Assembly (NCBI GenBank): GCA_029378245.1
Contig: JARKIF010000022.1
Span: 620,001 to 684,000 of the forward strand
Length of the DNA stretch: 64,000 bases
Direction: 5' to 3'
From: Roridomyces roridus
Taxonomy: Eukaryota > Basidiomycota > Agaricomycetes > Agaricales > Mycenaceae
The notes beneath the pieces were generated by a model, which had not been told where the DNA came from, did no database searches, and saw only the letters and a list, made by a program, of their open reading frames with translations. Below are positions 1-11,473 of this stretch, in pieces. Every line of letters starts with the position of its first letter. Position 1 is the first letter of the stretch. Both the position numbers and the translations under genes were made by a program.

Positions 1-2
1 AC

Positions 3-236
3 CTCGCTCACGACACACGGCTCATCACTGACCCGAATGTCGCTATCGCTACCACGGCGGAGAATGGGAAGCCATTTTGCATGCATCGCGACCCGGTGCA
101 GGCGAGGATTGATATCGGGAGGGTGAAGGCGCTGGTGAAGATGCCGCGCGTCGAGTGTGTGCTTGCGCATGATTGGAAGTGGGCTGAGGATAATAAGGAC
201 ACGGCATTCCTTCCCGGGAAAATCGTGCCCAAGTAG
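3..236 (+). CDS. C-terminus of a metallo-beta-lactamase-like hydrolase (partial)
   Basis: The window opens inside this gene. One frame stays open for 77 codons and ends at TAG 234-236. The tail contains LAHDT near its start and VLAHDW about 25 residues before the end, followed by FLPGKIVPK. A late AHDW followed by a hydrophobic FP segment is seen at the end of fungal metallo-beta-lactamase-fold hydrolases of the lactonase type, where the late Asp-His region lies near the metal site. The HxHxDH core would be upstream and is not visible, so the family assignment is an inference from the tail alone. Confidence 0.5.
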   Translation, partial: LAHDTRLITDPNVAIATTAENGKPFCMHRDPVQARIDIGRVKALVKMPRVECVLAHDWKWAEDNKDTAFLPGKIVPK

Positions 237-407
237 TCTGTCGACAAATGCTAGTTTTCCTAGCCCTCTCTGAAGCAATTCTGAAGTACTGGGTGTGTTT
301 GGGGTGTGTCCAGGCTGAGGACCGAGTCCCAGGAACGAGAATTTTGTCTTGCCGTTCCAATACCATCGCCGAGACTCGAATTCTCCCCTCTTGACGCAGT
401 ATTCATC

Positions 408-893
408 GAGGCACGACAACTTTAGTAGCGGCTAGGCGTCATCACGACTAGCGATCACTTTGTGATGCCTAACATTTTCCGGTTGCCATGTGATATGCAG
501 CCTGTCCATCAACTGCCAAGAGTTTTTTCAAGACTCAGAATCCACTGTGAGTGGCGGTTAGACTCTGTTAGGTTAGGTTGGGCAAGACACTTGAGTGGCC
601 CCAAATCAGTCATCTCCCTCCCTTTTTCGTCTGTGAATGAAGAACTCGGAATCCACTGTGAGTGGCGGTTAGACTCTGTTAGGTTGGGTTGGGCAAGATG
701 CTTGAGTGGCCCCAAATCAGTCTTCTCCCCCCTTTTTCGTCTGTGAATGGAAGGGCTCATGAGGGGGAGATATACGGTGAGGTAAGCACAGAGCCGAGCG
801 CATGCCAAGCGTAAGCCGGTTGCTGATGTTAGGCGTCAGCCAGATCACTAGGCGTCTGATGGCGCCTAGCCGCTACTAAAGTTGTATAGACTC
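408..893. mobile_element. 486-bp non-autonomous TIR element (MITE) with 9-bp target duplication
   Basis: GTATTCATC occurs at 399-407 and again at 894-902, directly flanking the element. The termini are inverted repeats: both start GAG and share the 20-base core ACTTTAGTAGCGGCTAGGCG within a longer match. No transposase is encoded. A 9-bp duplication suggests mobilisation by a MULE-type transposase; 8-bp (hAT) fits less well. The interior is mostly a two-copy tandem repeat. Confidence 0.8.
537..757. repeat. Two-copy ~110-bp tandem repeat inside the MITE
   Basis: The block starting near 540 recurs at 651 with a period of 110-111 bp. The copies differ at a handful of bases and by one indel. Both hold the motif GTGAGTGGCGGTTAGACTCT and end in TTTTTCGTCTGTGAATG. 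Confidence 0.85.
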
Positions 894-1183
894 GTATTCA
901 TCCCACACCATCTTTTTCGCAATGCAACTCCGGTGCCGGCCGATTTGTTCCTGCTTGGTGATGCGGGACTCGATCGATGATCCCGTGACTCGTTCCGGGT
1001 TTCTCCTGACCATCAATCATCTCTCTGCCACGATTCTTCTCGACTCTGCAATCAACCGCTCACCCTTGGCTAGGTTCAGTACCTCGGTTCTCTGCATATC
1101 GAGCTGTCCTTATTGACCGAAGCTCACAGCTCAATACTCTGCGGCGAGACGGCGACTTTCAGTTCCTCCGACTCTTCTCATCC

Positions 1184-3701
1184 ATGGACTCCCCTGCTGT
1201 CCTTCCCTTCCAAGCCGAGGAATACATCCCCGAACCCACCAGCACCTGCCGATTATTCCCACCATGGGACTTGGACATTCGTGAGTCCCAGGATGATTCC
1301 GAGCCTTGGAATGAAAACTGCCGCAGTCAACTGCCTCACCTTCGGAACCTGGAAATCTCTCCGCGTTCCAAAATCTCGTCACACCAAAGATCTCAGCCTC
1401 TTCTCTGCCATGCATCTGGACATCATCCTCGAAGTCCGTCATCACCTTCCTCGCCTCGGGACTCCCTGGCTGATTACCTACGATCGCAGGTCCTCAGCCA
1501 CCTGCACCCGTTGGATCTCCTCAGCGTATCCAGTACTTCTCGTACCTTCCGAGACCTACTTCTTTCACCCACCGGCGATACAATCTGGAGGAATTCCTTC
1601 AGCGACGATGGGACCGATCGTCTCGTACCTCCTCCTCCCCCAAAGTCGATGTCTCCAGGACGCTGGGCGGCTCTGATCTACGGACACAACATCTGCGATG
1701 TGCGTATTATTTTTGTCCGACTATGCTGCCATTTAACGGCACGTATAGGAGTGCGGCGCGTCGGGCACGCCGCCGAATTACTACCTCTGGAGGAGGGTTT
1801 GCACTAATTGTCGGCATGATCTGTATGTCCGGGATTTTACTTCTCTTGCCGCGCTGATATCTCCCAGAGATTTGCCGTGGTATGCTCGGGGCCATGAAAT
1901 TTACGGGCTCATTGCACAGACCGGAATCTCCCGTATGTCTCTGATTATTGCCCGTGCTACTGTTTCATTATGATTCTTATACGACAAGCCAGACCTCACT
2001 GCTGAAGGGCAAGTCATCTTGGAGCAGTATGAGCAACTGAAGGCTGCGGACGACCCAAAGGCGTTCAAGGAATTCATCAAATCACGCAAAGCTGTCGTCG
2101 GGGAGATCAAGGCCGTACGTCTTCCGAAGCCGTTTCTTCTTCACGCTGATGAACCGCCCAGGCTGCGAAAAAGTGTGTTCGGTGGTCCTCAAATCTCCTT
2201 GACGAATTCGACCATGGGCGCCCCAGTGAGCGGGTTTTGAAAAGGTAGGTACATTGGAAACCTCGACATGAGCTGCAATTGATTCAGCCTCAAGGGTGAA
2301 GAGGCTACTTCTCAAAAGAGGGTTGGGCTGCAGTCGACATCAGAGAAGTGGAGTGGCATATCACACGTATTGACCACCTCCGCATAATACCCCAGCTCAG
2401 CCGCGCCTGTGCGTCGCCTTCCATCGAATTGTCACCCGCGCTAACGTAGACCAGTCTGGCGACGCCTACGTCCATTCATTATACCCAACCTCGTGAAGGC
2501 CAGAGCCAGGCGCCTCAAAGATGAACGAAAACCGCGCATCTTCGAACGTCGCAATATTATCAAGGCCGCCGCCCTCAACGTCCTCAGCGAGCCTGTCCCG
2601 GGGTCGGAGTATCTCTTCTACCCACCGCCGCGCACCGTCTGCTCTCTTCCAAAACTCACCGCACTTGCTGAAGAGCTCGCTGACGCGCCGTTGGCAATAG
2701 ATGACCCGCGGCTCGTCTGGGCACTGGAGGACGCACGAGGGGAGGTGGAAAATTGGTGCATCGAGCAACGGACTTTCCTCGCGTCTCTCCTCCCTGTGAA
2801 CACGGGGAACACGGATGACGTCGACCGCGTGACGTCCGTCTTTTGGATACCGTCTTGGGACTGGCCGGCGCCGTATAGCATCGCAGCAGGATGGTCCGGC
2901 GCACGTGGGTTCTTGCACTACTTTGGGAGTACCCTGTTCCGTTCGGCCGAAGAGCCGCAGGGGGTGGAGTACTGTGAGCGCGGAGCTGCTACGGCATTGA
3001 TGCTCGCTCGACTGATGGGTTTGTCTGAGCACGTAACGGATGCCCAGATGGACGCGTTGCCAGCGCGGTTTGTTTGCGGACAGTGTCCTCTCCTCGGGGG
3101 CGGGCGACTTGCTATGGCGTGGCGCGAGTGTGTACGTCTCTCTCTCTCTTTCCTTGGCTTGGGGGAGTATGTGGCTTACTGGGAGAGTGCAGATTACGCA
3201 TGATGTCGAGGATAACCAACAAGACCCGACCTCGCACGGTACTCCCTCGTGGATCCTCCTTTCGCCGCTTGCCTCGCTAGACGTCGTGCGACGCGAGCCC
3301 CACGAGTCTACAGTACTCCCCAACTGGTCTTGTGCCATGAGGAGCGCGGGCGAGCCGTTGAGTCTTTCCTTGCTTGCACTCCCAATATATTCAACTCATT
3401 TGGATGACAGACGCGAATTGGTCCTCCACACCTTCAATATCGAACGTCGTCGACTGGGATATATCGTCGTAAGCGAGGTAGGAGAACATCGTGCGATATA
3501 TCGTTGCAGGCGCTGTGCGGATGAAGATCGTGATACCGTCGAGCTATTTGCGGAGTGTGCCATCTGGGAGCATGTCGCAAATAGGTGAGTTGGATCGTGT
3601 CTTTGGAATCGCTGGGAAGTTGAGCGCTTTTCAGGCATTCAATCGTGATGCAGAGTGAGGACGATTGGGTTGAGGTGCCGCTGTTCGACAGGGATATGTA
3701 A
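1184..3701 (+). CDS. F-box protein (681 aa, ten exons)
   Basis: An F-box motif (MHLDIILE, then VLSHLHPLDLL) spans the second intron, at about residues 60-105. It would bind Skp1 and make the protein a substrate receptor of an SCF ubiquitin ligase. It is followed by a Cys pattern (ICDECG then CTNC) and by conserved-looking middle and C-terminal parts (FWRRLRPF, RCRRC, EDDW) as in the large agaricomycete F-box families. Exons: 1184-1280, 1327-1433, 1490-1699, 1749-1932, 1993-2114, 2162-2244, 2302-2408, 2455-3131, 3193-3584, 3635-3701. Lengths sum to 682 codons and introns are 46-61 nt. The start at 1184 is the first ATG that splices in frame into the F-box exon. The substrate is unknown. The seventh exon's ends were chosen by phase and are the least certain. 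Confidence 0.85.
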
Positions 3702-3735
3702 GGACTGTCCGGCAGCGTGTTACTATACCTCAGTT

Positions 3736-3985
3736 TAGGCTCGGACCAGCACCTTATCGAAGGAATACCTTCAATAAGGGCTGGTAGAACTTAGGCGAGG
3801 TCTTGCGGGGTGCGGGTGCAATGGCCAGTTATACCTCATTAGGCAGGCGTTTGAAAACCCATCCCAAAAAGGTATAACGGGCCATTGCACCCGCATCCTG
3901 CGACGCCTCGCCTAAGTTCCACCAGTCCCTCTTGGTACTAATACCTTCCCCGCAAAAGTACCAACGAGGGATTGGTTCGAGTCTA
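3736..3985. mobile_element. 250-bp MITE with long inverted arms and 9-bp target duplication
   Basis: ACCTCAGTT is directly repeated at 3727-3735 and 3986-3994. Between them the ends read TAGGCTCGGACCA and, reversed, TAGACTCGAACCA. Inner arms of about 60 bp (3776-3836 and 3870-3931) pair with few mismatches, so the element could fold into one long hairpin. No coding capacity. The same duplication length as the element at 408-893 suggests the same class of transposase, but the termini differ. Confidence 0.8.
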
Positions 3986-3994
3986 ACCTCAGTT

Positions 3995-4495
3995 CCTCGA
4001 CGCGAAAAACTCGAAAGCTAAAAAGATAAAACCCTCCCCTCCCGTTCCCAAGATACCCTGCGCTGGAGACAATCAAAGCTACTATTAACCGCTTCAACAC
4101 ACACATCAGATCTAGAGCGCGCAGATAGGCGGTTACAGGGCTATGCCCTCACATATATGCAACATGCTCCACCAGACAACCACCAGAGCAATATCCAGGG
4201 CTTCAAAAACTTAGAAGAGCTCTATCGGCCTCGGCCCCTCTCTGTGAATCCCTTTCGAAATCGAACAGTACTCACATACTTATTTGGTTGACCTCAAACT
4301 GGCCAGCGTATAAAGATCTTGGGTCAGTTTGAGCGCCCGGCTCAAGCCAGGCTATCAGACGATAGTCCTCGCCGTTACGATGGCCGGTCAATCCCGGTGT
4401 CGCCCCGCCGATCCAATCCAGAGTCAGCGGATCAAATGGCTGCGTGATTGATTGGGTCTGTTTGTCGCTCCTTTGCTCCTGACCACCATCATCGA
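3995..4495. other. Intergenic, ~500 bp
   Basis: No gene I can support. A short open stretch at about 4110-4290 on the plus strand encodes GFKNLEELYRPRPLSVNPF, which looks like real protein but has no start, no splice context and no recognised family. It may be a gene relic. Confidence 0.4.
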
Positions 4496-5281
4496 ATGTC
4501 TCTTGCTCCACTCCTACCCCGAGAATTCGAACAAGAGATATTTCTGCTTGCGGCTTATTGCGACCCGCTCTCGGTCCCAACGTTGATGCTCGTCGCATGG
4601 CGTGTTAAGCAATGGTACTATATTCTCATTGAAAGCACCTCATGTCTCACTCTAAGCCCCAGGGTCCAAAATCTCCTCTATCGCGTTACCATGGTGTACG
4701 ATGGAGTCTACATCCATAGCCCAGGGATAGGCTCGGCCGCATCCAAACGCAGCTATCCGTACCCGCAGAACGATCACTTTTCGCGAATCAAGGCCATCCC
4801 GCCCCCGATTTTGAGAAATTCCGTTCGTCATCTCTATCTCGAACACATCCCCGGTGATCTCGCCGCGAATCTTCTTTCCACTTGCGACGCTGTGCATGAT
4901 CTCTGGATGTGTCTGGGGGAGGACCCTCCGAGTCCTATCGTCGAACTCGCAGGCCACCTACCCTTGCGCCGCCTCCATTGTTCCGTGACAGAGTTGTTCG
5001 GGATGGGAAACCCCATCGATGATTTTTCACTCCCCATATTCTCTCAACTCACGCATCTCGAGCTCTTCCTTGGGGACGGTCGCCTGCCAGAGTGGGCCGG
5101 CATCGCCAGGATTCCTCACCTCACGCACCTGGCCTTACGCGGAGAGACCTTCATACCTCTCCTGCCTGCGGTAACGGTGTTGGACACGTCGAAAACTCTG
5201 TGTGTTCTGGTTCTCCTTCCCGACTTTCTGGAAGACGAATACGAGGTGGAGCTCCTGAGACAGGACACTCGCTTTGTCTAA
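4496..5281 (+). CDS. Short leucine-rich F-box-like protein, truncated by an in-frame TAA
   Basis: Begins MSLAPLLPREFEQEIFLLAA and resembles the many short agaricomycete proteins that start with an LPRELE-type F-box-like helix, followed by leucine-rich strands (SQLTHLELFLGDGRLPEW, HLTHLALRG). One intron, 4615-4662, restores WVQNLLYRV. Translation stops at TAA 5279-5281. The same frame continues for another 33 sense codons that look family-like (DRDWKSGALGGPDYWETAEA), then a canonical intron (5384-5448) and a final stop at 5467-5469. I infer that the ancestral gene ran to 5469 and a nonsense mutation removed its last ~40 residues. Function unknown. Confidence 0.6.
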   Translation: MSLAPLLPREFEQEIFLLAAYCDPLSVPTLMLVAWRVKQWYYILIESTSCLTLSPRVQNLLYRVTMVYDGVYIHSPGIGSAASKRSYPYPQNDHFSRIKAIPPPILRNSVRHLYLEHIPGDLAANLLSTCDAVHDLWMCLGEDPPSPIVELAGHLPLRRLHCSVTELFGMGNPIDDFSLPIFSQLTHLELFLGDGRLPEWAGIARIPHLTHLALRGETFIPLLPAVTVLDTSKTLCVLVLLPDFLEDEYEVELLRQDTRFV

Positions 5282-5469
5282 TTACCCTGGATTGAGTATG
5301 ACCGGGACTGGAAGTCGGGCGCGTTGGGAGGACCGGACTATTGGGAAACAGCGGAAGCTGTGATCGCGGAGCGCACATCGACCGTACGTTTCCCCATCCC
5401 GCCGCCTTCTCATTCCATGTGACATCTGATCTCCTTTTTCCTCTGCAGTCATGCTCGATATGTGAATAG

Positions 5470-6463
5470 AAGACAATGCACTGTGTATGGCATGGGACGC
5501 AGACGAGTTCGAAGCATATTAACGCCCGCTTTATGTGATCTCGTGGACCGGGCGTTGCGTGTGCATGTTGGGACCCGCGGCCAGAACAATTTTTATTGAA
5601 TGGAGGTGACTGTGTTTGAAGATTCGTGTTGTAGACGAGGAGACTGACTTCTCGCTTGCCTGCTTCCAGATCTGTGCGGGAGAAGCACGAAGGAAAGGTC
5701 TTCGCAGATTGTACACGCTTTGATTCTGCTCCAATCAAATTGCGCATGTCGGTTTTGAAATGGACAATATGTTTTCTTGGATGCGTTCAAGGTGTCGGAT
5801 TCCCACAATCTATTGGCCTTCCGAGTCACGACCTTCGACCCCTCTTTTCGGCTCCGCTGAGTTCGCAATTGGCATGGCTCGGCCGAGACTTCGGTGAGTC
5901 AGTCAAGTCAGCGTGGAGCTTTTATTGATGGCCGCGACTCGTCGTCTCCCTCATCTGTCGTTCCTGCTGAGTGTCCCTTACTCACTTGACCACCGTTCTT
6001 TTATAACTGACGTATTTCAAGGATGAAACTGTTATACCTCTTTGCAAGTTTCCCAGATCGGCCATCTGCTCCGAGACATTGGGGGATCTTCACGCTGATA
6101 GCCTCGGAAAACACCCAGGGAACAATTCAGTTGCGCGCTCGATCCACGGAGGTTTACCCTCCGGCGGGGGTCCGTCTACGTAACTCTTCCCGACGCCCGA
6201 TAAGAATAGATTTTTCCTCCGCGCGCACCGGTGTCCGGCATCCTACATTCGTCAATTTCCGTGCGCGACGCTGACGCTCCTCACGTTTGTCGTCACGAGG
6301 CTTACGAAGCAAGCCTCGGCCATGATATCTAACCCCGAACAGCAATTCACCGATTTTCGTACATACTGTTACCCCCGGTAATATCGTTTGCGCCGACGAC
6401 TAGATATAAACGGATGGAAGTGCCAGTGGTTGGGCGTATACCTAATTCTTCCCTGGCCCCACT
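5470..6463. other. Intergenic, ~1 kb
   Basis: Several short open frames (for example 5656-5928) show no recognisable domain or splice structure. I see no repeat or RNA gene. The 3' part probably contains the promoter of the Zn2Cys6 regulator starting at 6464. Confidence 0.4.
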
Positions 6464-8566
6464 ATGTCGTCCACGTCTCGCCAGAAAGTCAAATCGCGAA
6501 CATGTGTCCTTTGTCGGAAGAGGAAGCTGGTGCGTGCATTATTCCAGCTGGCATCATTCAGATTGTGATCTGTGAATAGAAATGCGACGGGGAGATCCCT
6601 TGTGCCCATTGTACCCACAGTAGGACTCTGGTAGTCTGCACGTACATCCACAACCCCACCGTACGCACGGAATTGCCGAAGGGATCGGCGTGTTTATCAT
6701 GTCGGTGAGCATCTCGTGTTCACATATTGGATGAATCAGCCTTAATAGACGCCCAGAGCCAGCAAAAGGGTAAGCTCCGCCGAACGTTTTTCTATACACT
6801 GTCACTGACTCCAAGTTTCATCCAAGAAATGTGATGGCGAGTTGCCCTGCAAGATGTGCGAAACCCGTGGGCTCGAATGTGTCAGATCGGCTGCAAGGAT
6901 TACCCGGAAGAGAAACAAACCCATGGCTGATTCAGATCGACCTCCTTCGCCGTCCAAGACAGATTCTACTCAGTCTACGGAGACGTCCGAAAATTCGACC
7001 AACCTCGACTTGGTTACTGGGTCCCCGCCAGACGCCCCCTTCCCTCTGTCGAAGGACGACCATGGCTACGCCGAGCCGTCGATCTTCCTGCCCGCCAACG
7101 ATCTCCCCGAGTACCCTCTTGCTCTGCTCGACGCCAGCGTCCCGCCGTCTCTGGCAAGGACGGTGCTCGACAAGGAGACGGAGCTTTACTTCGTGTAAGT
7201 CGTCTCTCCCTTCCTCACCGATCTTGCTCACCTTCATTCCACTCAGGCGCAACCTATTCCTCGACCACCGCTGGCAATACCACATGAACCTCACTCCCTC
7301 GAAAGCCGACGCACTCTCCCGCGGGGACATCTCCTCCGGTCTCATCCACCCCGTCCTCGTCCACCTCGCACAGCTCATCGGCTACGTCATTGCCAACCAA
7401 CAACAGTCTGATACTTGGGTGTACTTCCAAGGCCAGACGGAAGGCGAAGCCGAGCAGTTACGTGCCGTCACAGCCATACTCTACGGCTCTTCGGAATCTC
7501 TAGCGCGCATGCCGGAAATGGACGCAATAACGCTGCTTCAAGCCCATACAGCTTTCTTGCTCTATCACGCCATGAAGGGCGATATCGACATGGCGGTGAG
7601 GTTGATGGATACGATGCAGGGCATTATTTTGGGCAAGTCGGGTCGGGAGTGTTTGGATGAGATGGGTGTGGCGTGTGGGGCGTTTCCGCCGGCGACGATG
7701 ATGCCGAGCTCTTCGTGTTGTCCAGAGACGATTGCGCAGGAGGCGAGGTCAGCGTTTTCGGCCGTGGTTTTCATCGATCTTGGGCGGAGTTTGGTTTTGA
7801 AGTTGCCTATGTTGCTGGATGAGGGGATCATGGATACCTTTAGAAGGTTGGCGGTGAGTGAGCAGCTGATCTACCAGTCCAGCCCCGCTGATATTTGAAC
7901 AGGCAGCTAATTGGACAGACAATGAGATCAACTTCATCGTTGCCAAGAGCGCGCTGTTCCTCGTCGATGCTGAGCAGCTGAGTACGGAGTGGGCTCCCAA
8001 TCTGAGTACGTGTTCTTCAATCCAATGTTGCATTCTTCCGCTGATCCCGTCCAGGCCCCACTGCAGAAACCGCATGGTCCAAGCGCTACTGGAGCCTCCT
8101 CACCTCTATCGACGCGCATCTCAAAGTCGTCAACACACCGTTCATGGAGATGTCTTTCACACACGAGGCGCAGGTCCTCACGCTGCGCGGTTGTATCCTC
8201 CTTTCACTCGCCGCGCTCGTTGACTTGTACTCCATCTTCGCACCGTCACACCTTGCTGCACGGCGGAGTCATGCGGGGGCGGTGGAGGAGATGGCACGTG
8301 TGTCGAAGATGTTTGGGGAGAGGGACTATCAGTATTTGGATGCGTGGGTGGGGGTAAGCTTAATTCCCCCGAGCTTTTCTTTGATGCGTGTGACTGAGGA
8401 GTCGCTTGCACAGACCTGCTGGACTATTGCGTCAAGGCAGACCTTCGCTGCTGACTCGATGTTAGATCAGAGCGAGCAGTATGGTCCGTCTCGACATGCG
8501 TTGGATACGATCCGCGAGTGCAATCGCATGCTTGGGCAGAGTCGGCCGTATGTGCTGCAGATCTGA
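6464..8566 (+). CDS. Zn2Cys6 transcription factor with two tandem zinc clusters (577 aa)
   Basis: Two GAL4-type binuclear clusters lie back to back: CVLC...KCDGEIPCAHC...C at about residues 14-42 and CLSC...KCDGELPCKMC...C at about 61-87. The second fits CX2CX6CX5CX2CX6C exactly. Such clusters bind two zinc ions and contact DNA; the middle and C-terminus (DHRWQYHMN, QSDTWVYFQGQ) look like the fungal regulator effector region. Exons: 6464-6529, 6580-6704, 6757-6769, 6827-7194, 7247-7853, 7903-8005, 8055-8353, 8414-8566. They sum to 578 codons. The third exon is only 13 nt, placed because it is the solution that gives correct zinc-ligand spacing. Target genes unknown. Confidence 0.8.
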
Positions 8567-8978
8567 TCTATAATGTTTGAATGTCTGGTGTACAATATCG
8601 AATACCTTGGGACATATGATCTTGTGCGGCATCATGATCAGTTCTTCTCGTGACATCGTCGGGAACTGAGAGGGTCTAGATCTACCGCATGTCTGTCGTC
8701 CGGCGGATAAATTTGCGTCGGCACTCGACGAATCTCGCATCTGGTTGCGGCCGAATTGCATGACAGGAGCCTGAGATATTACAAGCTTGCAGCTGCCGAG
8801 CAGACGGCAGTAAATACTCCGGGGTGCACAATCGGAGTCGTACATACTCAGAGAAATCGATGTACTTATGCGTCGACTCGGTTCAACTGGGTTCGACTAC
8901 CGTGTGGCAGTGCGTGATTCCCCTTTTGGGATGACAGCACACAAACAATGACACACACACTCCCTTACCCACACCACC
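8567..8978. other. Intergenic, ~410 bp
   Basis: Terminator of the Zn2Cys6 gene and promoter of the BTB gene. A CA-rich tract (8938-8960) lies just before the BTB start. No other structure seen. Confidence 0.5.
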
Positions 8979-9970
8979 ATGCAGCAGCTCGCATCCGAGG
9001 AATCCGAGCTGATTCGCGTGCCCGAACTGTGGTTTGAGGACGACAATCTCATCCTACGTGCCGAGAATCACATCTTCCGTGTTTCCAAGGGCGTGCTCGC
9101 CGCCCGTTCATCCGTCTTCCGGGACATGCTCTCCTTCTCTGCCACCGACGGGGATGAGCAGATCGACGGATGCCCCGTCGTCAGGCTACACGACTCTCCG
9201 ATGGATGTGACCTACTTTCTCCGGGCAATCTTTGACTCTGCGTGCGTGGCACGCTCCTGTCTCCCTTTCATGCACTGATACACAATCTGGTCAGCTTCTT
9301 CGAGCCCCCACCCGCCAAGACCGAACTAGCGGTCATCCTTGGCATTGTGCGGCTCTCTCACAAATACGACGTCCACTTCCTCCGTCGACGCGCCCTCCTG
9401 CACCTTGACACAGGGTTTCCCACGTCCCTCGCTATCTACGAAGTCTCGGGCTCCGAAACCTTCGCCTCCGACGGGCTCGACGACGCCCTGCGTGCCATCT
9501 CCGTCTCATCCGAAGTGGGTGCCACCTGGCTCCTCCCGACCGCCTTCTACTTCCTCTGTTACTCCGACATGCGTGACATCCTGCGCTCACCGTTCTGGCC
9601 CCTCCTCGCACCCCTGGACCAGGAAACGACGATCGTGAGCTACACGAAGCAGCGCACTGCCTGCCCGCCCGTCCTTCCTTTCCTCCGCATTCCATTCACC
9701 GAGGGGTGTACCTCCCTCGATCGGTGCAGTGCCTACAAGGAGGCCTACCTCGCCGACGTCGGAGCGTGGAACATGAGCGATCCTCTTGGGAGCTATCGCG
9801 ATTGGAGTCCATTCGAGAGCAAGATATGCGATTATTGTTTGAAGAAGAGCGAGGAGTATCACAAGACAGCGAGGGCGAAGCTTTGGGACGAGTTGCCTGC
9901 GGTGTATGGGCTGCCGGGGTGGGATGTGTTGGAGAAGTTGAAGGCGGAAGCGCAGGTGCTGGAGCCTTAG
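8979..9970 (+). CDS. BTB/POZ domain protein (312 aa)
   Basis: The N-terminal 150 residues read as a BTB fold: LWFEDDNLILRAENHIFRVSKGVLAARSS is split by nothing, followed by FRDMLSF and, across the intron, ILGIVRLSHKYDVHFLRRRAL, a typical helix pair. This is the common agaricomycete BTB arrangement. Such proteins dimerise and may be adaptors for Cul3 ligases or transcription complexes; the partner is unknown. One intron, 9242-9294 (GTGCGT...CAG). The C-terminus has a cluster (CDYCLKKSEEYHK) that could bind metal. The start at 8979 follows a good ATG context and leads straight into the domain. Confidence 0.88.
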
Positions 9971-10287
9971 AAGGCCAAGAGGGTGCGTGCATCGTTTCAT
10001 TTGTTATCAATCGGTCACTGGCGTGTACTTTTATGGCATAATGCCCCATCGTATCGAGATTGCTCGTGGATATACTGGACCTATCGTGAACTGTCTCAGG
10101 CCGGGCGCCATATGCTCTATCGGCGGGTTACAGCACGTCTTTCCTGCCCGTCTCATGCTCTACAGAAGATTTTTATGCGGCAGCGAATGGCTCGGTCCAG
10201 CACCTCTAGCCCTCCTTCATCCACATTGTGTCTTTTCCTCCATGCATTCTCCGCTCGCTCAGTCGAGGTACTTGCAATCGACGCATC

Positions 10288-10740
10288 GTATCTCATCGTG
10301 TCGGCGGTTTAGCAGTACAAAGCATCTCTTGCGTCCGTTGTGAGGACACCCGAGTCGATCTCCGCCGTTGCTTCAACCTCGCCGCGTGCTGTTCGATACC
10401 GGCACGAACTTGAAAGGAAGCTAGAACAAAGTTCTCCACTTTGGGACTTTTGGATGAAGTTAATCGTGATTGCGGCTCTCTCCCGCTGATAGCCTCACAA
10501 AGGTATCTCGTCGTGTCGGCGGCGTTGGTGTCACAAAAGTCCTCGCACTTCTTGCGTCCGTTGTGAGGACAGCCGAGTTGATCTCCGCCGAGGTCTCCCA
10601 ATTTTCCTCCGCCGTTGCTTGCTCTACTTGCTTCAACCTCATCACGCCCTTCCCGACATCGGCACGAACTGGAAAGGAAGCTACGCGTTTTGGACCAAGT
10701 TGATCGAGATCGCGGCTTACTCCGACTAATAGCCCCGACG
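10288..10740. repeat. Imperfect direct duplication, ~215-240 bp units
   Basis: The block beginning GTATCTC at 10288 recurs at 10503. Both copies share TCTTGCGTCCGTTGTGAGGAC-like, CGGCACGAACT and GGAAAGGAAGCTA segments in the same order; the second copy has about 25 extra bases in its middle. Divergence is moderate, so the duplication is not recent. Origin unknown. Confidence 0.7.
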
Positions 10741-11404
10741 CGCAGCGGGCGTATCTCTGTATCTATCGGCTCCGAAATACGCAGGGTGCAGGGATCCCGC
10801 GACGTCTGTCTGAGAGGCTGTACGTGTCGAGGGTTGAGGGTATGAAGACCAAGTGCACAAGAATAATTCGAACCGGCTCGAACTTGACCGACAGGGAACG
10901 GCAGCTGGGAGAGTTCAAAACCTAATGACCCGTCGGGCGAATTATTATCACAGCTAAGTCCCTTGACGATGACAAAAATCCACATATTTACGATCAAATA
11001 TCTAGGCCCTGAAGAATGGAAGGCGCGGGAGCATGCAGGCCTATCGACACGGGTTTGGTTGCACAGCCAAAAATCATCCTGAACATGATGAACTTTTACA
11101 GCTTTCTTGTGATGCATTCTCGTTCTTGTCAAAATCGTCAACATAGTGCCACGACTGTCTCCAGAAGCCGTACAGGCCCGTACTTCCATGCAGTGCCCCG
11201 CTTTACCTACATTTTTGACTCGCGATTCCAGCGGACATCTCACCCTGCCTTTCCAACACACGCGGACCGTATTACCGTGATACCTATAACAGAGTCCTGC
11301 GGCAACTTGGTGGGGTTCCTGACTGGAATTTATGTATGACTCGATTCACAGAGTACTGTTTTCAAGGCACACCAAATAAGCAAAGTCGACCCAACCACTC
11401 GGTG

Positions 11405-11473
11405 CGCGTGACTCACCGCCTGCGGGCCATCATGCCGCCGTCACTTCCCGCAGCCGGCTGTGAGTCACGTTCG
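11405..11473. repeat. Inverted repeat around 11438
   Basis: CGTGACTCACCGCCTGCGGG on the left pairs with CCCGCAGCCGGCTGTGAGTCACG on the right, with a 3-nt bulge and a loop of about 23 nt. No target duplication found. It may be a small TIR element or a cis hairpin. Confidence 0.6.

Noticed and set aside
10293..11261. 322-codon open frame on the minus strand
   Set aside because: Crosses both copies of a direct duplication, has no recognisable domain, biased composition, and no splice context; likely chance openness in GC-rich repeat.
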